Of a stretch of 64,000 bases of DNA, positions 1-9,600 are shown piece by piece. The DNA comes from UBA6522 sp965205045 (GTDB lineage: Bacteria > Pseudomonadota > Gammaproteobacteria > Steroidobacterales > Rariloculaceae): contig OZ242031.1 of assembly GCA_965205045.1 (NCBI GenBank), positions 3,472,001 through 3,536,000 on the forward strand, given 5' to 3'. The notes beneath the pieces were generated by a model that did no database searches, was not told where the DNA came from, and saw nothing but the letters and a program-made list of their open reading frames with translations. The position numbers and the translations under genes are program-made. Numbering within the stretch: the first letter of the stretch is position 1; every line of letters begins with the position of its first letter.

Positions 1-315
1 GCACGAAGACTCCAGTACGCAGAGACCGTGAGCGGAGCAGCACTCGGTGATGGCCAGCGGTCCTTCCAGCGCATCGAGGATCTGCGCGGCGCTGATTTCT
101 TCGGCCGGACGTGAGAGCGCGTATCCACCGCGGGCGCCCCGCCGGGAAACCGCCAGACCGGCGCGGACCAGAGACTTCAGCAGTTTGCTGACCGTGGGCA
201 GCGACAGGTGGGTGTCCACGGATACCTGGTGCGCGCTGGCCAGCCGACCCTCACTGGCGGCCAGTTGGGCGAGCACCAGCGTCCCGTAGTCGGTCAATTT
301 GCTCATTCGCAGCAT
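1..315 (-). CDS. Rrf2-family SUF system regulator (3' end cut by window edge)
   Basis: The minus-strand frame from ATG 315 runs off the left edge, giving 105 residues. It opens MLRMSKLTDYGTLVLAQLA, has a winged-helix segment with the Rrf2 signature RRGARGGYALSRPAEEI, and ends with a cysteine cluster (CCSAHGLCVLESSC) of the kind that binds an Fe-S cluster in IscR-type Rrf2 proteins. The opening matches the FeS-assembly SUF regulator subfamily. It probably senses Fe-S status and controls a suf operon beyond the left edge. An internal ATG at 306 is an alternative start. An IscR-like site lies just upstream (342-354), suggesting autoregulation. Confidence 0.85.
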   Translation of the reverse strand, partial: MLRMSKLTDYGTLVLAQLAASEGRLASAHQVSVDTHLSLPTVSKLLKSLVRAGLAVSRRGARGGYALSRPAEEISAAQILDALEGPLAITECCSAHGLCVLESSC

Positions 316-341
316 GGAAAGGACTTCAGGCAGACAAGTAG

Positions 342-354
342 GACTATTTTAGTA
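342..354. promoter_or_regulatory. IscR-like operator upstream of the Rrf2 regulator
   Basis: On the minus strand this reads TACTAAAATAGTC, matching 12 of 13 positions of the IscR type-1 core GACTRWWWYAGTC as I recall it. The flanks are AT-rich in a GC-rich region. It sits about 27 bases before the regulator start, where an autoregulatory operator and promoter would be expected. The assignment is inferred from the motif and position. Confidence 0.5.
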
Positions 355-402
355 CTATTTCGCCGAAAATGCGCGTACCGGTGAGTTGGCGCTGGAAAGA
401 AT

Positions 403-1926
403 TTACTGGAAGCGCTCCGGCGGGCCGTCGTTCCGGCCGGTCACTCGGGTGCGAAACTGTTCGCCGACGTAGGCTTCCAGTTCATCGTGCTCGGTTTGAA
501 ACCGCTCCCGGTCCACGGGATTCACGCCGGGCGATTCCAGCGCCATGCGGATCTGGTTGAAGGCCAGGGCCAGGTTGCCGACGCTCAGGTAGTAGTGGGA
601 CATGTAGTGGTGGGCATTGCCGACATCGCCCTCGGCGTTGGCGGCCCGGGCGATCAGCCGGAACTGCTCCGGCGTGGGGTCGGAATTGTTCAGCAGATCC
701 AGCAGGAGGCCGTGCGCCATTCCCGGGTAACCGGTCCGGATAAGTGCGTCGGCGTAGCTCAGCGTCAGCGGCACGTTTCTGGGCGACAGTTCTACGGCTT
801 CTTCGTACCGGGCGAGCGCCAGGTCGGTCCGATGGCCCTCCATCAACGCCTCGCCTTCGCCGATGCGGAACGCGATGACGCCCGGAAACTCGTCAACCAG
901 ATCCGAGAACACCCGCTGAGCGAGATCGTGGCGCCCTTCCCCGTGCAGGCCCAGCGCGTAACCGTAGCGGTCCTCGACCCGGTCGCTGCCGGCATCCATC
1001 CGACTCTGGAAGATTTCCAGCGCCGCTTCCGCGGAGGAGGCTGCGAAGACCTCCAGCCGGGCTTTCACCACCCCGTAGCTCACGCTGTCGGTGACATCCA
1101 CGGCCGGCAGCAGCCGTGCCCGTTCCCGGGCCTCGCCGATTCGCTCCGACGTGACCGGGTGCGTCTGCAGGAAGGACGGAATCCGTTCCGAGGTGAACGC
1201 GTGACGCCTCGACAGCTTCTCGAAGAAGGTGGCCATGGCCGTGGGATCGAACCCGGCTGACGCCAGCGTGCCGATGCCGATCCGGTCGGCCTCGTGTTCG
1301 TTGGCGCGGGTATAGTTGATCTGGGCTTGAATCGCGGCCGCCTGGGAGGCGCTGATGATGCCCTGCATGGCCTGGCTGTTGGCATCCGCGGCCGCGCCCA
1401 GCAGCACCGCCGCGATCATGGCCGCCATCGACAGGATGCTGTTTCGCTGGTTGCTGTAGATGGAGCGCGCGATATGGCGCTGGGTGACATGCGCGACCTC
1501 GTGGGCCAGAACGCCTGCGACTTCGCTCTCTCTTTCGCTGGCCAGCATCAGTCCGGAATTGATGCCGATGAATCCGCCGGGCAGCGCGAACGCATTGATG
1601 GCATTGTCGTCCACCATGAAGAACTCGAAGCTGTGGTCGCCATCGTTGGCGTGGCCGGCCAGGCGGGCGCCAAGGGTCTGGATGTACTCGGTCACGATCG
1701 GATCGTCCATGATCGCGCCCGCGCTGCGCAGTTGAGCCATCACGCCGCGGCCGAGTTGAGCTTCCTGGCCGCGGTTGAGCACGGAATCCGCCGGCGTACC
1801 GAAGTCGGGCAGGTTGGGCGTTTGCGCGACGGCGTTCACGCCCGCGGCGAGCAACAGGGCTGCCGGCCAGCCGGCACGGCGGTTTCCGGCGGCGGATGCC
1901 CGCGCCTGCGCGGAACTACGGTTCAT
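403..1926 (-). CDS. bepA: BepA-like M48 metalloprotease with TPR repeats
   Basis: About 507 aa. The ATG at 1926 was chosen because it gives a signal peptide (hydrophobic WPAALLLAAGVNAVAQ) directly before the mature protein; a longer start at 1959 is possible. The zinc motif HEVAH is at residues 142-146 and the third ligand is in NEHEADRIG near 211. The C-terminal half (about 280-500) is TPR-like helical sequence. The size matches E. coli BepA/YfgC, a periplasmic protease and chaperone that helps outer-membrane protein assembly, LptD in particular. It faces gcvR/dapA and a BamC-like lipoprotein, as in other gammaproteobacteria. Confidence 0.88.
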   Translation of the reverse strand: MNRSSAQARASAAGNRRAGWPAALLLAAGVNAVAQTPNLPDFGTPADSVLNRGQEAQLGRGVMAQLRSAGAIMDDPIVTEYIQTLGARLAGHANDGDHSFEFFMVDDNAINAFALPGGFIGINSGLMLASERESEVAGVLAHEVAHVTQRHIARSIYSNQRNSILSMAAMIAAVLLGAAADANSQAMQGIISASQAAAIQAQINYTRANEHEADRIGIGTLASAGFDPTAMATFFEKLSRRHAFTSERIPSFLQTHPVTSERIGEARERARLLPAVDVTDSVSYGVVKARLEVFAASSAEAALEIFQSRMDAGSDRVEDRYGYALGLHGEGRHDLAQRVFSDLVDEFPGVIAFRIGEGEALMEGHRTDLALARYEEAVELSPRNVPLTLSYADALIRTGYPGMAHGLLLDLLNNSDPTPEQFRLIARAANAEGDVGNAHHYMSHYYLSVGNLALAFNQIRMALESPGVNPVDRERFQTEHDELEAYVGEQFRTRVTGRNDGPPERFQ

Positions 1927-2014
1927 CGAGCGCCCCGAGTGTCTCGTCCACATGTCCACGGAGTCTCACCTTTCTCCATTCGCAGCGTAACATGCCCAAT
2001 GTCCAATTCTCGCA

Positions 2015-2572
2015 TCAAGCGGTCTTGACGGGCTCCATGATGGCGTCCAGGTTGAGCCGGTCGCAGAATTCCATGAATTCTTCCCTGATGCCCGAAATGT
2101 GGATGTCGGCGGGAATGTTCACGAACATCTGAACCGAAAACATGGGCGTTCCCGTGTGCACGGCCGGATAGCTGCGCGTCGTGACTTCGGCGATCCCGAT
2201 CTTGCGTTCGGCGAAGAATCCGGACAGGTGATGGACGATGCCCGGCTGGTCGAGGCACACCGCGTCGATCGCGTAGGGCAGCAATTCCTTGTTGTACTCC
2301 ATGGTGCTGGTACGCCGCACGTGAATGGCCAGGTCTTCGTTGCCGGCGAAGCGCCCGAGATCCTGCTCCAGCCTGCTGATCGAGTGCCAGTTGCCCGCGA
2401 CCAGCAGGAGCATCGCAAACTCCGCGCCCAGCGCGGTCATGCGGCTTTCCCTGATGTTGGCGCCGCACTCCAGGATGATCCGGGAGATGGTCTGCACCGC
2501 GCCCGTGTGGTCGTTCCCCACCGCGGTGACGACCAGAAGTTGTTCCCTTCGGGCAGATCCTGTTGACTCCAT
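2015..2572 (-). CDS. gcvR: GcvR-type ACT-domain regulator
   Basis: 185 aa with two ACT domains: one near residues 10-85 (LLVVTAVGNDHTGAVQTISR) and one near 100-175 (CLDQPGIVHHLSGFF). This is the layout of the glycine cleavage system transcriptional repressor GcvR, which acts by binding GcvA rather than DNA. Starts at ATG 2572. It is divergent from dapA, with the 157-bp gap 2573-2729 carrying both promoters. The gcvR/dapA adjacency is common in gammaproteobacteria and supports the call. Its target operon is not in the window. Confidence 0.85.
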   Translation of the reverse strand: MESTGSARREQLLVVTAVGNDHTGAVQTISRIILECGANIRESRMTALGAEFAMLLLVAGNWHSISRLEQDLGRFAGNEDLAIHVRRTSTMEYNKELLPYAIDAVCLDQPGIVHHLSGFFAERKIGIAEVTTRSYPAVHTGTPMFSVQMFVNIPADIHISGIREEFMEFCDRLNLDAIMEPVKTA

Positions 2573-2729
2573 CGGGTGAGTGTACTCCGTTCCAGCCGTG
2601 GCCTGTTAGCGTGACAGGGACCAGGATGGGCCGAGCCTGGCTCGAAATCGGCTTGCCCCGGGCCGGAATAGTTGCGTACCCGCAGGGGCAATCGTACCAT
2701 CCCGGCCATTCGTATTCCGAGGCGAGTGG

Positions 2730-3617
2730 ATGTCTTTTGGGAGTATCGTCGCGCTGGTGACCCCGATGAATGCCGCGGGGGATATCGACGAGCCGCAGTT
2801 GGCGCGCCTGGTCGAATTCCATCTGGAGGCCGGCACGGAGGGCTTCGTCATTGCCGGAACGACGGGCGAATCGGCCACGTTGACGCACGGCGAGCATATC
2901 GGAGTGATCGAGCGAGCCTGCGAACTGGTGGACGGCAGGGCGCCGGTGATTGCCGGTACGGGATCCAATTCCACGGCCCAGACGCTGGACCTGTCCCGCG
3001 CCGTGGACGACCTGCCCGTGGCGGGTTTCCTGCTGGTGACCCCCTATTACAACAAGCCGACCCAGGAGGGCATGTACCGGCACTTCTGCGCCGTGGCGGA
3101 TGCCGTGAGCAAACCCGTGACGCTCTACAACGTACCGTCCAGGACGGGGGTGGACCTCACTCCTGCAACGGTGGCCCGCCTGGCGCGCCACGGAAACATC
3201 GGCGGGATCAAGGAGGCCACCGGAGAACTGGGCCGGGTGACGCAATTGCGCCGGGCATGCGGCAGGGGCTTCGTGCTGCTCAGCGGCGACGACGTGACGG
3301 CATGCGAATTCATGCTCCGGGGCGGAGACGGCGTGATTTCGGTGACGGCCAACGTGGCTCCGGCGCAGATGAGGGCGATTTGCGATGCGGCCCGGTCCGG
3401 GGAAAGGATCGAAGCCGAGCGAATCGACGCTGAACTGGGGTCGCTGCATCGTGCCCTGTTCATGGAAAGCAACCCGATCCCGGTGAAGTGGGCGGTGGAG
3501 CAGCTTGGATTTCCGGCGCCCGGGATCCGCCTGCCGCTGACGAGGCTGGCCCGGGGGCATCGGGGGACGCTGCGCCTGGCCATGTCCGAGGCAGGGGTCG
3601 AGGTCTCTGCTCCATGA
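2730..3617 (+). CDS. dapA: 4-hydroxy-tetrahydrodipicolinate synthase
   Basis: 295 aa, the usual DapA length. It condenses pyruvate with aspartate semialdehyde in lysine and diaminopimelate synthesis in the cytoplasm. The Schiff-base lysine is K161 (GGIKEATG), with T44/T45 (AGTTGESATL), Y107 (TPYYNKPTQ), Y133 (LYNVPSRTG) and R138 at the positions known from the E. coli enzyme. The start ATG 2730 follows a GAGG-type ribosome site. The stop codon overlaps the start of the BamC-like gene (ATGA at 3614-3617), so the two are probably translationally coupled. Confidence 0.96.
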   Translation: MSFGSIVALVTPMNAAGDIDEPQLARLVEFHLEAGTEGFVIAGTTGESATLTHGEHIGVIERACELVDGRAPVIAGTGSNSTAQTLDLSRAVDDLPVAGFLLVTPYYNKPTQEGMYRHFCAVADAVSKPVTLYNVPSRTGVDLTPATVARLARHGNIGGIKEATGELGRVTQLRRACGRGFVLLSGDDVTACEFMLRGGDGVISVTANVAPAQMRAICDAARSGERIEAERIDAELGSLHRALFMESNPIPVKWAVEQLGFPAPGIRLPLTRLARGHRGTLRLAMSEAGVEVSAP

Positions 3618-3925
3618 TGCGGCGCGCCGTCGCGGCGGCAATTGCGCTGGTGTTCTGTGTCTGCGGCTGCTCGCGCAACGCAGGGTTGCGCTGCGAGAAC
3701 CAGGCGCGCTACGACACGGCAGAGGAGGTTGCACCGCTCATGATCCCGGATGACCTGGATTCACCGGTCGAAGCCGAGGCCCTGCGAATTCCGGCCACGG
3801 GCAGCTCCACGGTGGCCGGCGAATCGCAGGCGCAGGGAGAACCTCGGGAGCCCGCGGAGGACGTAGACGCCGCATCCTGCACGGAGGCGCCGCCGGATTT
3901 CTTCCAGGAAGGACTGCCGGGATAA
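3614..3925 (+). CDS. Short BamC-like lipoprotein
   Basis: 103 aa from ATG 3614, overlapping the dapA stop by four bases. A lipoprotein signal (AAAIALVFCVCGCSRNAG) is followed by sequence like the BamC N-terminus: tyrosine/acidic residues, then APLMIPDDLDSP and ALRIPATG. BamC (NlpB) is a lipoprotein of the outer-membrane assembly complex and is classically encoded just after dapA. This version lacks the two helix-grip domains and is less than a third of the E. coli length, so only the unstructured BamD-binding part is retained. The identification rests on context and this segment. Confidence 0.65.
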   Translation: MMRRAVAAAIALVFCVCGCSRNAGLRCENQARYDTAEEVAPLMIPDDLDSPVEAEALRIPATGSSTVAGESQAQGEPREPAEDVDAASCTEAPPDFFQEGLPG

Positions 3926-3993
3926 CGCCGCGTGCTGCCGCACGCCGCCGGCATACATTGGCGCCCGGCGCGTTGTCGTACTCGTTAGCCGGC

Positions 3994-4473
3994 TCAGTAG
4001 GGTTCGGAACCGCCTCGGGAGCGGTTGATCAGGTAGTCCAGGGACAGCTTCCCGGGACCGAAGGCCATCACCGCAAGCAGCATGAGCCCCCACAGCCAAT
4101 GGTCGTTCACCGTATTCTCGAAACCGGCGCTGAAAATGACGTGGGCGTAGGCGATTACGGCCACGACATTGACTACGGAGAGTCCCAATGCTCCCAGTCT
4201 GCTGGCAAGCCCGGCGAACAGCATCAGCGGGAACAGCAGTTCGCCCCATGTTCCCAGTACAGCGGCAAGCCAGGGCGACAGCAGCGGGACGCGGTACTCG
4301 TGTTCGAAAAGAAACAGGGTCGAGTCCCACGAATTCAGCTTGATCATGCCCGCCTTCCAGAACTGGTAGCCGACATGGAATCGCATCAGGACCAGGAACA
4401 GGTCCCAGCGCAGCGAGTTCAGAATCCTTGCGGGACCCGTTATCAGATACTTGATGGTTGCTTCCATACCCAT
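3994..4473 (-). CDS. DoxX-family membrane protein of the bufferin operon (BufD/HvfD/GigD type)
   Basis: 159 aa with four predicted membrane segments and DoxX-type sequence (LMRFHVGYQFWKAGMIKL near the first helix). It follows the partner-protein gene by 12 bases and is the fourth gene of the operon. DoxX proteins are the usual last member of HvfABCD/GigABCD clusters and are thought to serve redox or export functions; the exact role is unknown. Two starts compete: ATG 4473 and ATG 4467. The GAGG ribosome site is better spaced for 4467. Confidence 0.82.
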   Translation of the reverse strand: MGMEATIKYLITGPARILNSLRWDLFLVLMRFHVGYQFWKAGMIKLNSWDSTLFLFEHEYRVPLLSPWLAAVLGTWGELLFPLMLFAGLASRLGALGLSVVNVVAVIAYAHVIFSAGFENTVNDHWLWGLMLLAVMAFGPGKLSLDYLINRSRGGSEPY

Positions 4474-4485
4474 GAACCTCGATAC

Positions 4486-5301
4486 CTATGAGCCTCGATC
4501 GGTTTTTTCCGTTTGCGCGCCCGCCGCGGACACCCCCGCGAACAGTCCCAGGCTCAGGATGGTTTGCAGGGCCGCGGCCAGGTCCGGCGCCGCCCCGTTG
4601 CGCTCTCGTCCCGATTCCCCGCCATCTGGCCGCCAGGCATCCTGAAGGCGGGCGCCGAGGGCCAGTTCCGCCGCCAGGCAGAAGGTCGCCCGGTCGAGCC
4701 TGTGCACCTGCAGATCGTGGCTCCGCCTGGCGATCGCGACATTTTCCCCGCCCCGGTCCAGGTCGATGCGGTCGTCGCTCGCGGACTGATTGGCCCGCCA
4801 GATGGAGAAGACCGGGTAGCGCGACTGGAGCAGGCGCATGGCACGGCGCGCGGCGAAGACCAGGTTGCCGAAGTCATTTTCGTCGAACCGGCCGAGCCCG
4901 GAGACCGGCAGGGCCGCCTCGTCGGGGTCCAGGCGCACCTCTTCCAGCGCCCATTCGAGCGACGCCACATCCGGCAGATACCGAAACCGCGTGTCGCCGT
5001 ATGTGCCTTCGAGGAAGCCGGGAAAATCCTGCCCGTAACGCTGCAGGTCGCCGGACCGTGAAGGATTTATCCGGGAGTACTCCCGCGCAAGGCCGGTAAA
5101 GCACGCATCGCCGACCAGGCGTTCGATGACCGGGTAGCTCGCCGCGAGGGCCTTTCTGAAGATCTCGCGGTGGTTGTTCCGGTAGACCTCGACTCGCTGG
5201 CGCGGCTTGACCCCATTGTCCCTCACCAGGGCCAGGAGCTTGCTCGAATCGCCGGTGAACGCCTGAAGGCAGGTCGCCTGCAGATCACGCAGCGAGTTCA
5301 C
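4486..5301 (-). CDS. DUF2063-family MNIO partner protein (BufC/HvfC type)
   Basis: 271 aa starting at GTG 5301, overlapping the end of the MNIO gene by 17 bases. The N-terminal 100 residues are the DUF2063 'putative DNA-binding' domain (VEVYRNNHREIFRKALAASYPV), which in characterised systems recognises the precursor peptide and brings it to the MNIO enzyme rather than binding DNA. The remainder is the variable C-terminal domain; the tail (ILSLGLFAGVSAAG) is mildly hydrophobic. Family and gene order support the bufferin/HvfC assignment. Confidence 0.87.
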   Translation of the reverse strand: MNSLRDLQATCLQAFTGDSSKLLALVRDNGVKPRQRVEVYRNNHREIFRKALAASYPVIERLVGDACFTGLAREYSRINPSRSGDLQRYGQDFPGFLEGTYGDTRFRYLPDVASLEWALEEVRLDPDEAALPVSGLGRFDENDFGNLVFAARRAMRLLQSRYPVFSIWRANQSASDDRIDLDRGGENVAIARRSHDLQVHRLDRATFCLAAELALGARLQDAWRPDGGESGRERNGAAPDLAAALQTILSLGLFAGVSAAGAQTEKTDRGS

Positions 5302-6160
5302 TGGCCTCGTCCAGAATCCGCCGGGCGGTATCGGCCTCGCTCATCAGCCGTTCCAGGGGAGGGTAGTCGGAATCCCACTCGATCAGGGTGGGGCGGGGAC
5401 CGAACCGCGCGACCGCATGGCGGAAAAGGTCCCATACCGGCCGGGAAACCGGCGTGTTGTGGGTATCGATCAGGATCTCGCGTTCGCCGAACCGGCGCGC
5501 GGTATGGCCGGCCAGGTGCATTTCCGCGACCCGTGCCGGCGGGATGGCATCCAGGTAGGCGAGGGGGTCGAAGCCGTGGTTCACGGCGTTGACGTGGATG
5601 TTGTTGATGTCCAGCAGCAGCCCGCAGCCGCTTCGCCGGGAAACCTCCACCAGGAACTCATGTTCGGGCATGGCCGAATCCACGAATTCCAGGTAGCTGG
5701 AGATGTTTTCGACGAGGATGGGCCGCTTCAGGGCATCCTGCACTTCCTGTACCCGGCGCACCATGTGCCCCAGGGCTTCCTCGGTGTAGGGCAGCGGAAG
5801 CAGGTCGTTCAGGTGCCGGCCGCCGACGGCGCCCCAGGAAAGATGCTCGGAAACCAGGGCGGGCTCGACTCGGTCGACGAGCGCCCGGAGGCGGCGCAGA
5901 TGGTCCTTGTCCAGCGGGTCGGCGGAGCCGATGGAGAGCCCGACCCCGTGGAGGCTGACCGGATAGTTCGGGCGGATTCGGTCCAGCGCGCTCCTGGCGA
6001 TTCCGTCCTCGGCAAAATAGTTTTCGCTGTGCGCCTCGAGCCACGCGATCGGTGGCCGCCGGCCGATGATTTCGCTGTGATAGGGTCCGCGAAGGCCGAT
6101 CCCGGCGGTTGCCGGGATCGGTTCCGCGTTGATGGATGCCCGCTCGACGCCCGGCGTCAT
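5285..6160 (-). CDS. MNIO-family (DUF692) peptide-modifying enzyme (BufB/HvfB type)
   Basis: 291 aa from ATG 6160, which overlaps the precursor stop (ATGA, 6157-6160). MNIO enzymes are TIM barrels with two or three irons that oxidise cysteines of precursor peptides, making thiooxazole or oxazolone groups that bind copper. Visible metal-ligand motifs are EAHSENYF, SLHGVGLSIGS, SEHLSWG, LVENISSY, LLDINNIHVNAVNHG, MHLAGH and DTHNTPV. The frame stays open further upstream, but that part overlaps the precursor gene and has no family similarity. Confidence 0.93.
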   Translation of the reverse strand: MTPGVERASINAEPIPATAGIGLRGPYHSEIIGRRPPIAWLEAHSENYFAEDGIARSALDRIRPNYPVSLHGVGLSIGSADPLDKDHLRRLRALVDRVEPALVSEHLSWGAVGGRHLNDLLPLPYTEEALGHMVRRVQEVQDALKRPILVENISSYLEFVDSAMPEHEFLVEVSRRSGCGLLLDINNIHVNAVNHGFDPLAYLDAIPPARVAEMHLAGHTARRFGEREILIDTHNTPVSRPVWDLFRHAVARFGPRPTLIEWDSDYPPLERLMSEADTARRILDEASELAA

Positions 6161-6408
6161 TCCCTGACTTCGCCGCCGGCGATCCGATCGCACGTGCCGG
6201 CAGGAAGCAGGATGTACTCGTTGGGGTCGGCGTCCGTGGCGGCCTGTCCCTGACAGGTATGTCCGGGTCCTGCGCAGTCGTTGGCGCCGGCCTTGACGAT
6301 GCCGTAGCACTTCTCCATTTCGGGAGCATCCTGCGCAGACACGGCAAGGGCCCCTGCTGCGAGAAGGCTGCTGACGGCGGTGGTAATCAGGACTCTTCTA
6401 CTGGTCAT
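6157..6408 (-). CDS. BufA1/HvfA-type (DUF2282) bufferin precursor peptide
   Basis: 83 aa. Residues 1-25 are a signal peptide ending VSAQ. The mature part has the DUF2282 pattern: MEKCYGIVKAGANDCA, HTCQGQA and PAGTCDRIAGG, with four cysteines at 34, 45, 52 and 73. In known bufferins such cysteines are modified by the MNIO enzyme and the exported peptide chelates copper. A strong ribosome site (AAGGAG) lies 8 bases before ATG 6408. It is the first gene of the operon precursor, MNIO, partner, DoxX, with four-base and 17-base overlaps between the first three. Copper as ligand is inferred from the family. Confidence 0.92.
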   Translation of the reverse strand: MTSRRVLITTAVSSLLAAGALAVSAQDAPEMEKCYGIVKAGANDCAGPGHTCQGQAATDADPNEYILLPAGTCDRIAGGEVRE

Positions 6409-6615
6409 CGGTCAACTCCTTGTCTGGCGTGAACTTATGGTCTTCGACTGTGTCTGTCACCGGAGGATGCCATCGACAATTCCGGGGGCGGCCTTGGTAA
6501 CAGGCGAGTCTGCGCGTATAGTACACCCGCTCCGCGGGGGAATGGGCATTTGCGGCGCAAATCCTGCCGAATCCCCGTATCCTTTCACAATGCGCTGTTT
6601 CGGAAGAATTCTGCG

Positions 6616-9600
6616 ATGACGCTGACGAGACTCGCTCTGGGCAACCCCGTTGCCGCCGCCGTGGCGGTGTTGCTCGTGTTGCTGTTCGGCTCCATCGCGC
6701 TGACGCAGATTCCGGTGCAGATGATCCCGACGGTGGTCCTGCCGCGGATCGCCATCAACACGGCCTGGCGCGCGGCGGCGCCCGAGGAGGTGGAGTCGGA
6801 GATCATCGAGGTGCAGGAAGACGTCCTGCGGGGCGTTCCGGGCGTGAATCAGATGGTGTCCACGGCGACGCAGGGGTCGGGGTCCGTCACACTGACTTTC
6901 GATGTGGGCGTATCGGTGGAGCGCGCGCTCATCGAGGTGATGAACCGGCTCAACCAGGTGCCCAGGTACCCGGCCGATGCCACCGAACCGGTGCTGGTGA
7001 TCGGTTCGTCGATGGAGGACAACGCCGCCGCGTGGTTTGCCCTGAGTCCTGAACCGGGCAACCCGAACGATATCGACTCGTATCTCGATCTGGTCGAAGA
7101 AGCGATTCAGACGCGTTTCGAACGCGTCAACGGTGTGGCCGCCGCCGGTGTCTTCGGGGGGCGCGAGAGCGAGGTCCGGATCACGTTCGACCCCTACAAG
7201 GCCGCCGCGATGGATATCCAGTTGCCTGCGGTCGCTTCCCTGGCCGGCAACAACGTGGATACCACGGGGGGCTTTACCGACATCGGCCGCCGCCAGTACA
7301 CGGTCCGCTACGAGGGCCAGTATGCCGTCTCCGAATTCGAGAACATGGTTCTGGCGTGGCGCGGCGGCAATCCGGTTCGCCTCGGAGATGTGGCCGCCGT
7401 GGACCGGCGTCTCGTGGACCGGATGGTCGTGCTGGTCCAGGACGGCAGTCCGGCCATCGGCATCAACATCCAGCCCGACGAGGGCGTCAACATTCTCGAG
7501 GTGATGGCCGGCGTCAGGGAAGCCGCAAGCGAATTGCGGGAAGGACCGCTGGCGCGCGAAGGGCTGGTCCTGGAGCAGATCTTCGACGAGACCGACTACA
7601 TCCTGCAGTCCATCGCGGCGCTAAGGAACAATCTTCTGATCGGCATCGCGCTCGCGGTGGGCGTGCTGTGGTGGTTCCTTCGCCGCTTACAGGCCACGCT
7701 CGTGATCGCCGCGGCGATACCCATCTCGCTTTTCTTCTCGTTCTTCGCGCTCAACCTGGGCGGGCGAACGCTGAACGTGGTTTCATTGGCCGCGCTGGCG
7801 TTCGCAATGGGCCTGGTCCTGGACGCCTCCATCGTCGTGCTGGAGAACATCGTCCGGTTGCGCGAAAACGGCGAGCGGAGTTCCGCCGCATCGTTGGCGG
7901 GCGCCCAGCAGGTGTGGGGCGCCCTCGTGGCGTCCACGACAACCACCGTCGCGATCTTTCTTCCCATCCTGTTCCTGCAGGATTTCTCGGCGCAACTCTT
8001 CGCGGATCTGGCGTTTGCCATTTCGGTTGCGATCATCGTGTCGCTGTTCATTGCCATCGGCATCATTCCGACTGCCGCGCACAGTTGGCTGCGGCATGTC
8101 AATCTGCACGATCCGCATCGCTCCTGGTGGGAAGGCGGCACCCGATTCGTCATGCGCGCCACCGACACGCCGCGGCGGCGCTACGGATGGATCGCCGGCC
8201 TCGTGCTGACGGCTGCCAGCGTCACCTGGGCGCTTCTGCCGCCTGCCGACTACCTGCCCGAAGGCAAGCAGAACTGGATGTTCGCCTTCATTCTCCCGCC
8301 CCCGGGTCTGAGCGTCGAGTCCGCACAGACGGAGTTGGTGGACGTGATCGCGGACCGCATGGAGCCTTACCAGAACGGAGAAAAGGAGCCGCCGATCGAC
8401 TATTACTTCGCCGCGGTCATGAACAGCTTCGGTTTTGTTGGCGTCAGCGCGGAGGATGCGGACGACATCGACGACATCCTGGCGATCTTCAACAGCGAGA
8501 TCCTGGCCGGCTTCCCGGACACCATGGCCTTTGCGAACCGCGTCTCGATCTTCTCCAGGGTGGAGGGCGCCCGGTCCATCGAGGTCAACATCCACGGCGA
8601 AGACATCGATACCCTGCTGGCGGCCGCGCAGATGGGGTTGGGCCTGATCTCGCAGGCCATACCGGGAGCGCAGGTGCGGCCCGACCCGGGAGTGGAGCTG
8701 GCGCAGCCCGAACTGCGCCTCATCCCGGACGAGCGGCGTATCGCGGAGGTCGGCTGGAGTCGCAACGTCGTGTCCAACATCGCCCGGGCGCTGGGAGACG
8801 GCCTCTTCGTGGGCGAATACTTCGACGGAATCAAGAAGCGAAACATCGTGGTCCGTTCGCTCGGCTGGAACGATCCGGAGGAGTTGGCCGCGATTCCACT
8901 GGCGACTCCGCAGGGCGGGGTGGTGCCCGCCGGAGAGCTGATGCGTATCGAGCGCACCGTGGGGCCGGACCGGATTCGGCGGGTGGACCGGCGCCGGACC
9001 ATTACCCTGATCGTCACACCGCCTTCGGACATGTCGCTGGAGGAGGCCCTGACCACGCTGAGGTCCGATGTCGCGCCGGTACTGCTGGGCCGGCTTCCCG
9101 CGGACGGCGAGCTGAGCTTCTACGGCAGCGCCGACGACCTGGAAATCGCGCTGGGCAACATGGGGCGCAGTTTTCTCCTGGCGATCGTCATCCTGTACCT
9201 GCTGGTCAGCGCGTTGTTCCGTTCGTTCAGGGACAGCCTGCTGGTGCTGCTGGTGATTCCGCTGGCGACCGTCGGCGGCGTGGTCGCCCTGCGGATTACC
9301 GATCTGCTGGTGTTCCAGCCCATGGACCTGCTGACCATGATCGGATTCATCACGCTGCTGGGACTGGTGGTCAACAACGCCATCCTGCTGGTCTACCAGA
9401 CGCGTACATCCGAGCGCGCGGGTACCGCGAGGCGCGACGCGGTGGAGAAAGCCGTCCGCATCCGTCTGCGGCCCATCCTCATGAGCACGCTGACCAGCCT
9501 GTTCGGGATGCTGCCGCTGCTGGTGATCCCCGGGGCCGGCACGGAACTCTACCGCGGCATGGCGGCAGTGATCGTGGGCGGCATGAGCGTGAGCACGGCG

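Noticed and set aside
1923..3734. 603-codon minus frame across gcvR and dapA
   Set aside because: It is antisense to dapA and has no recognisable domains; dapA itself is certain.
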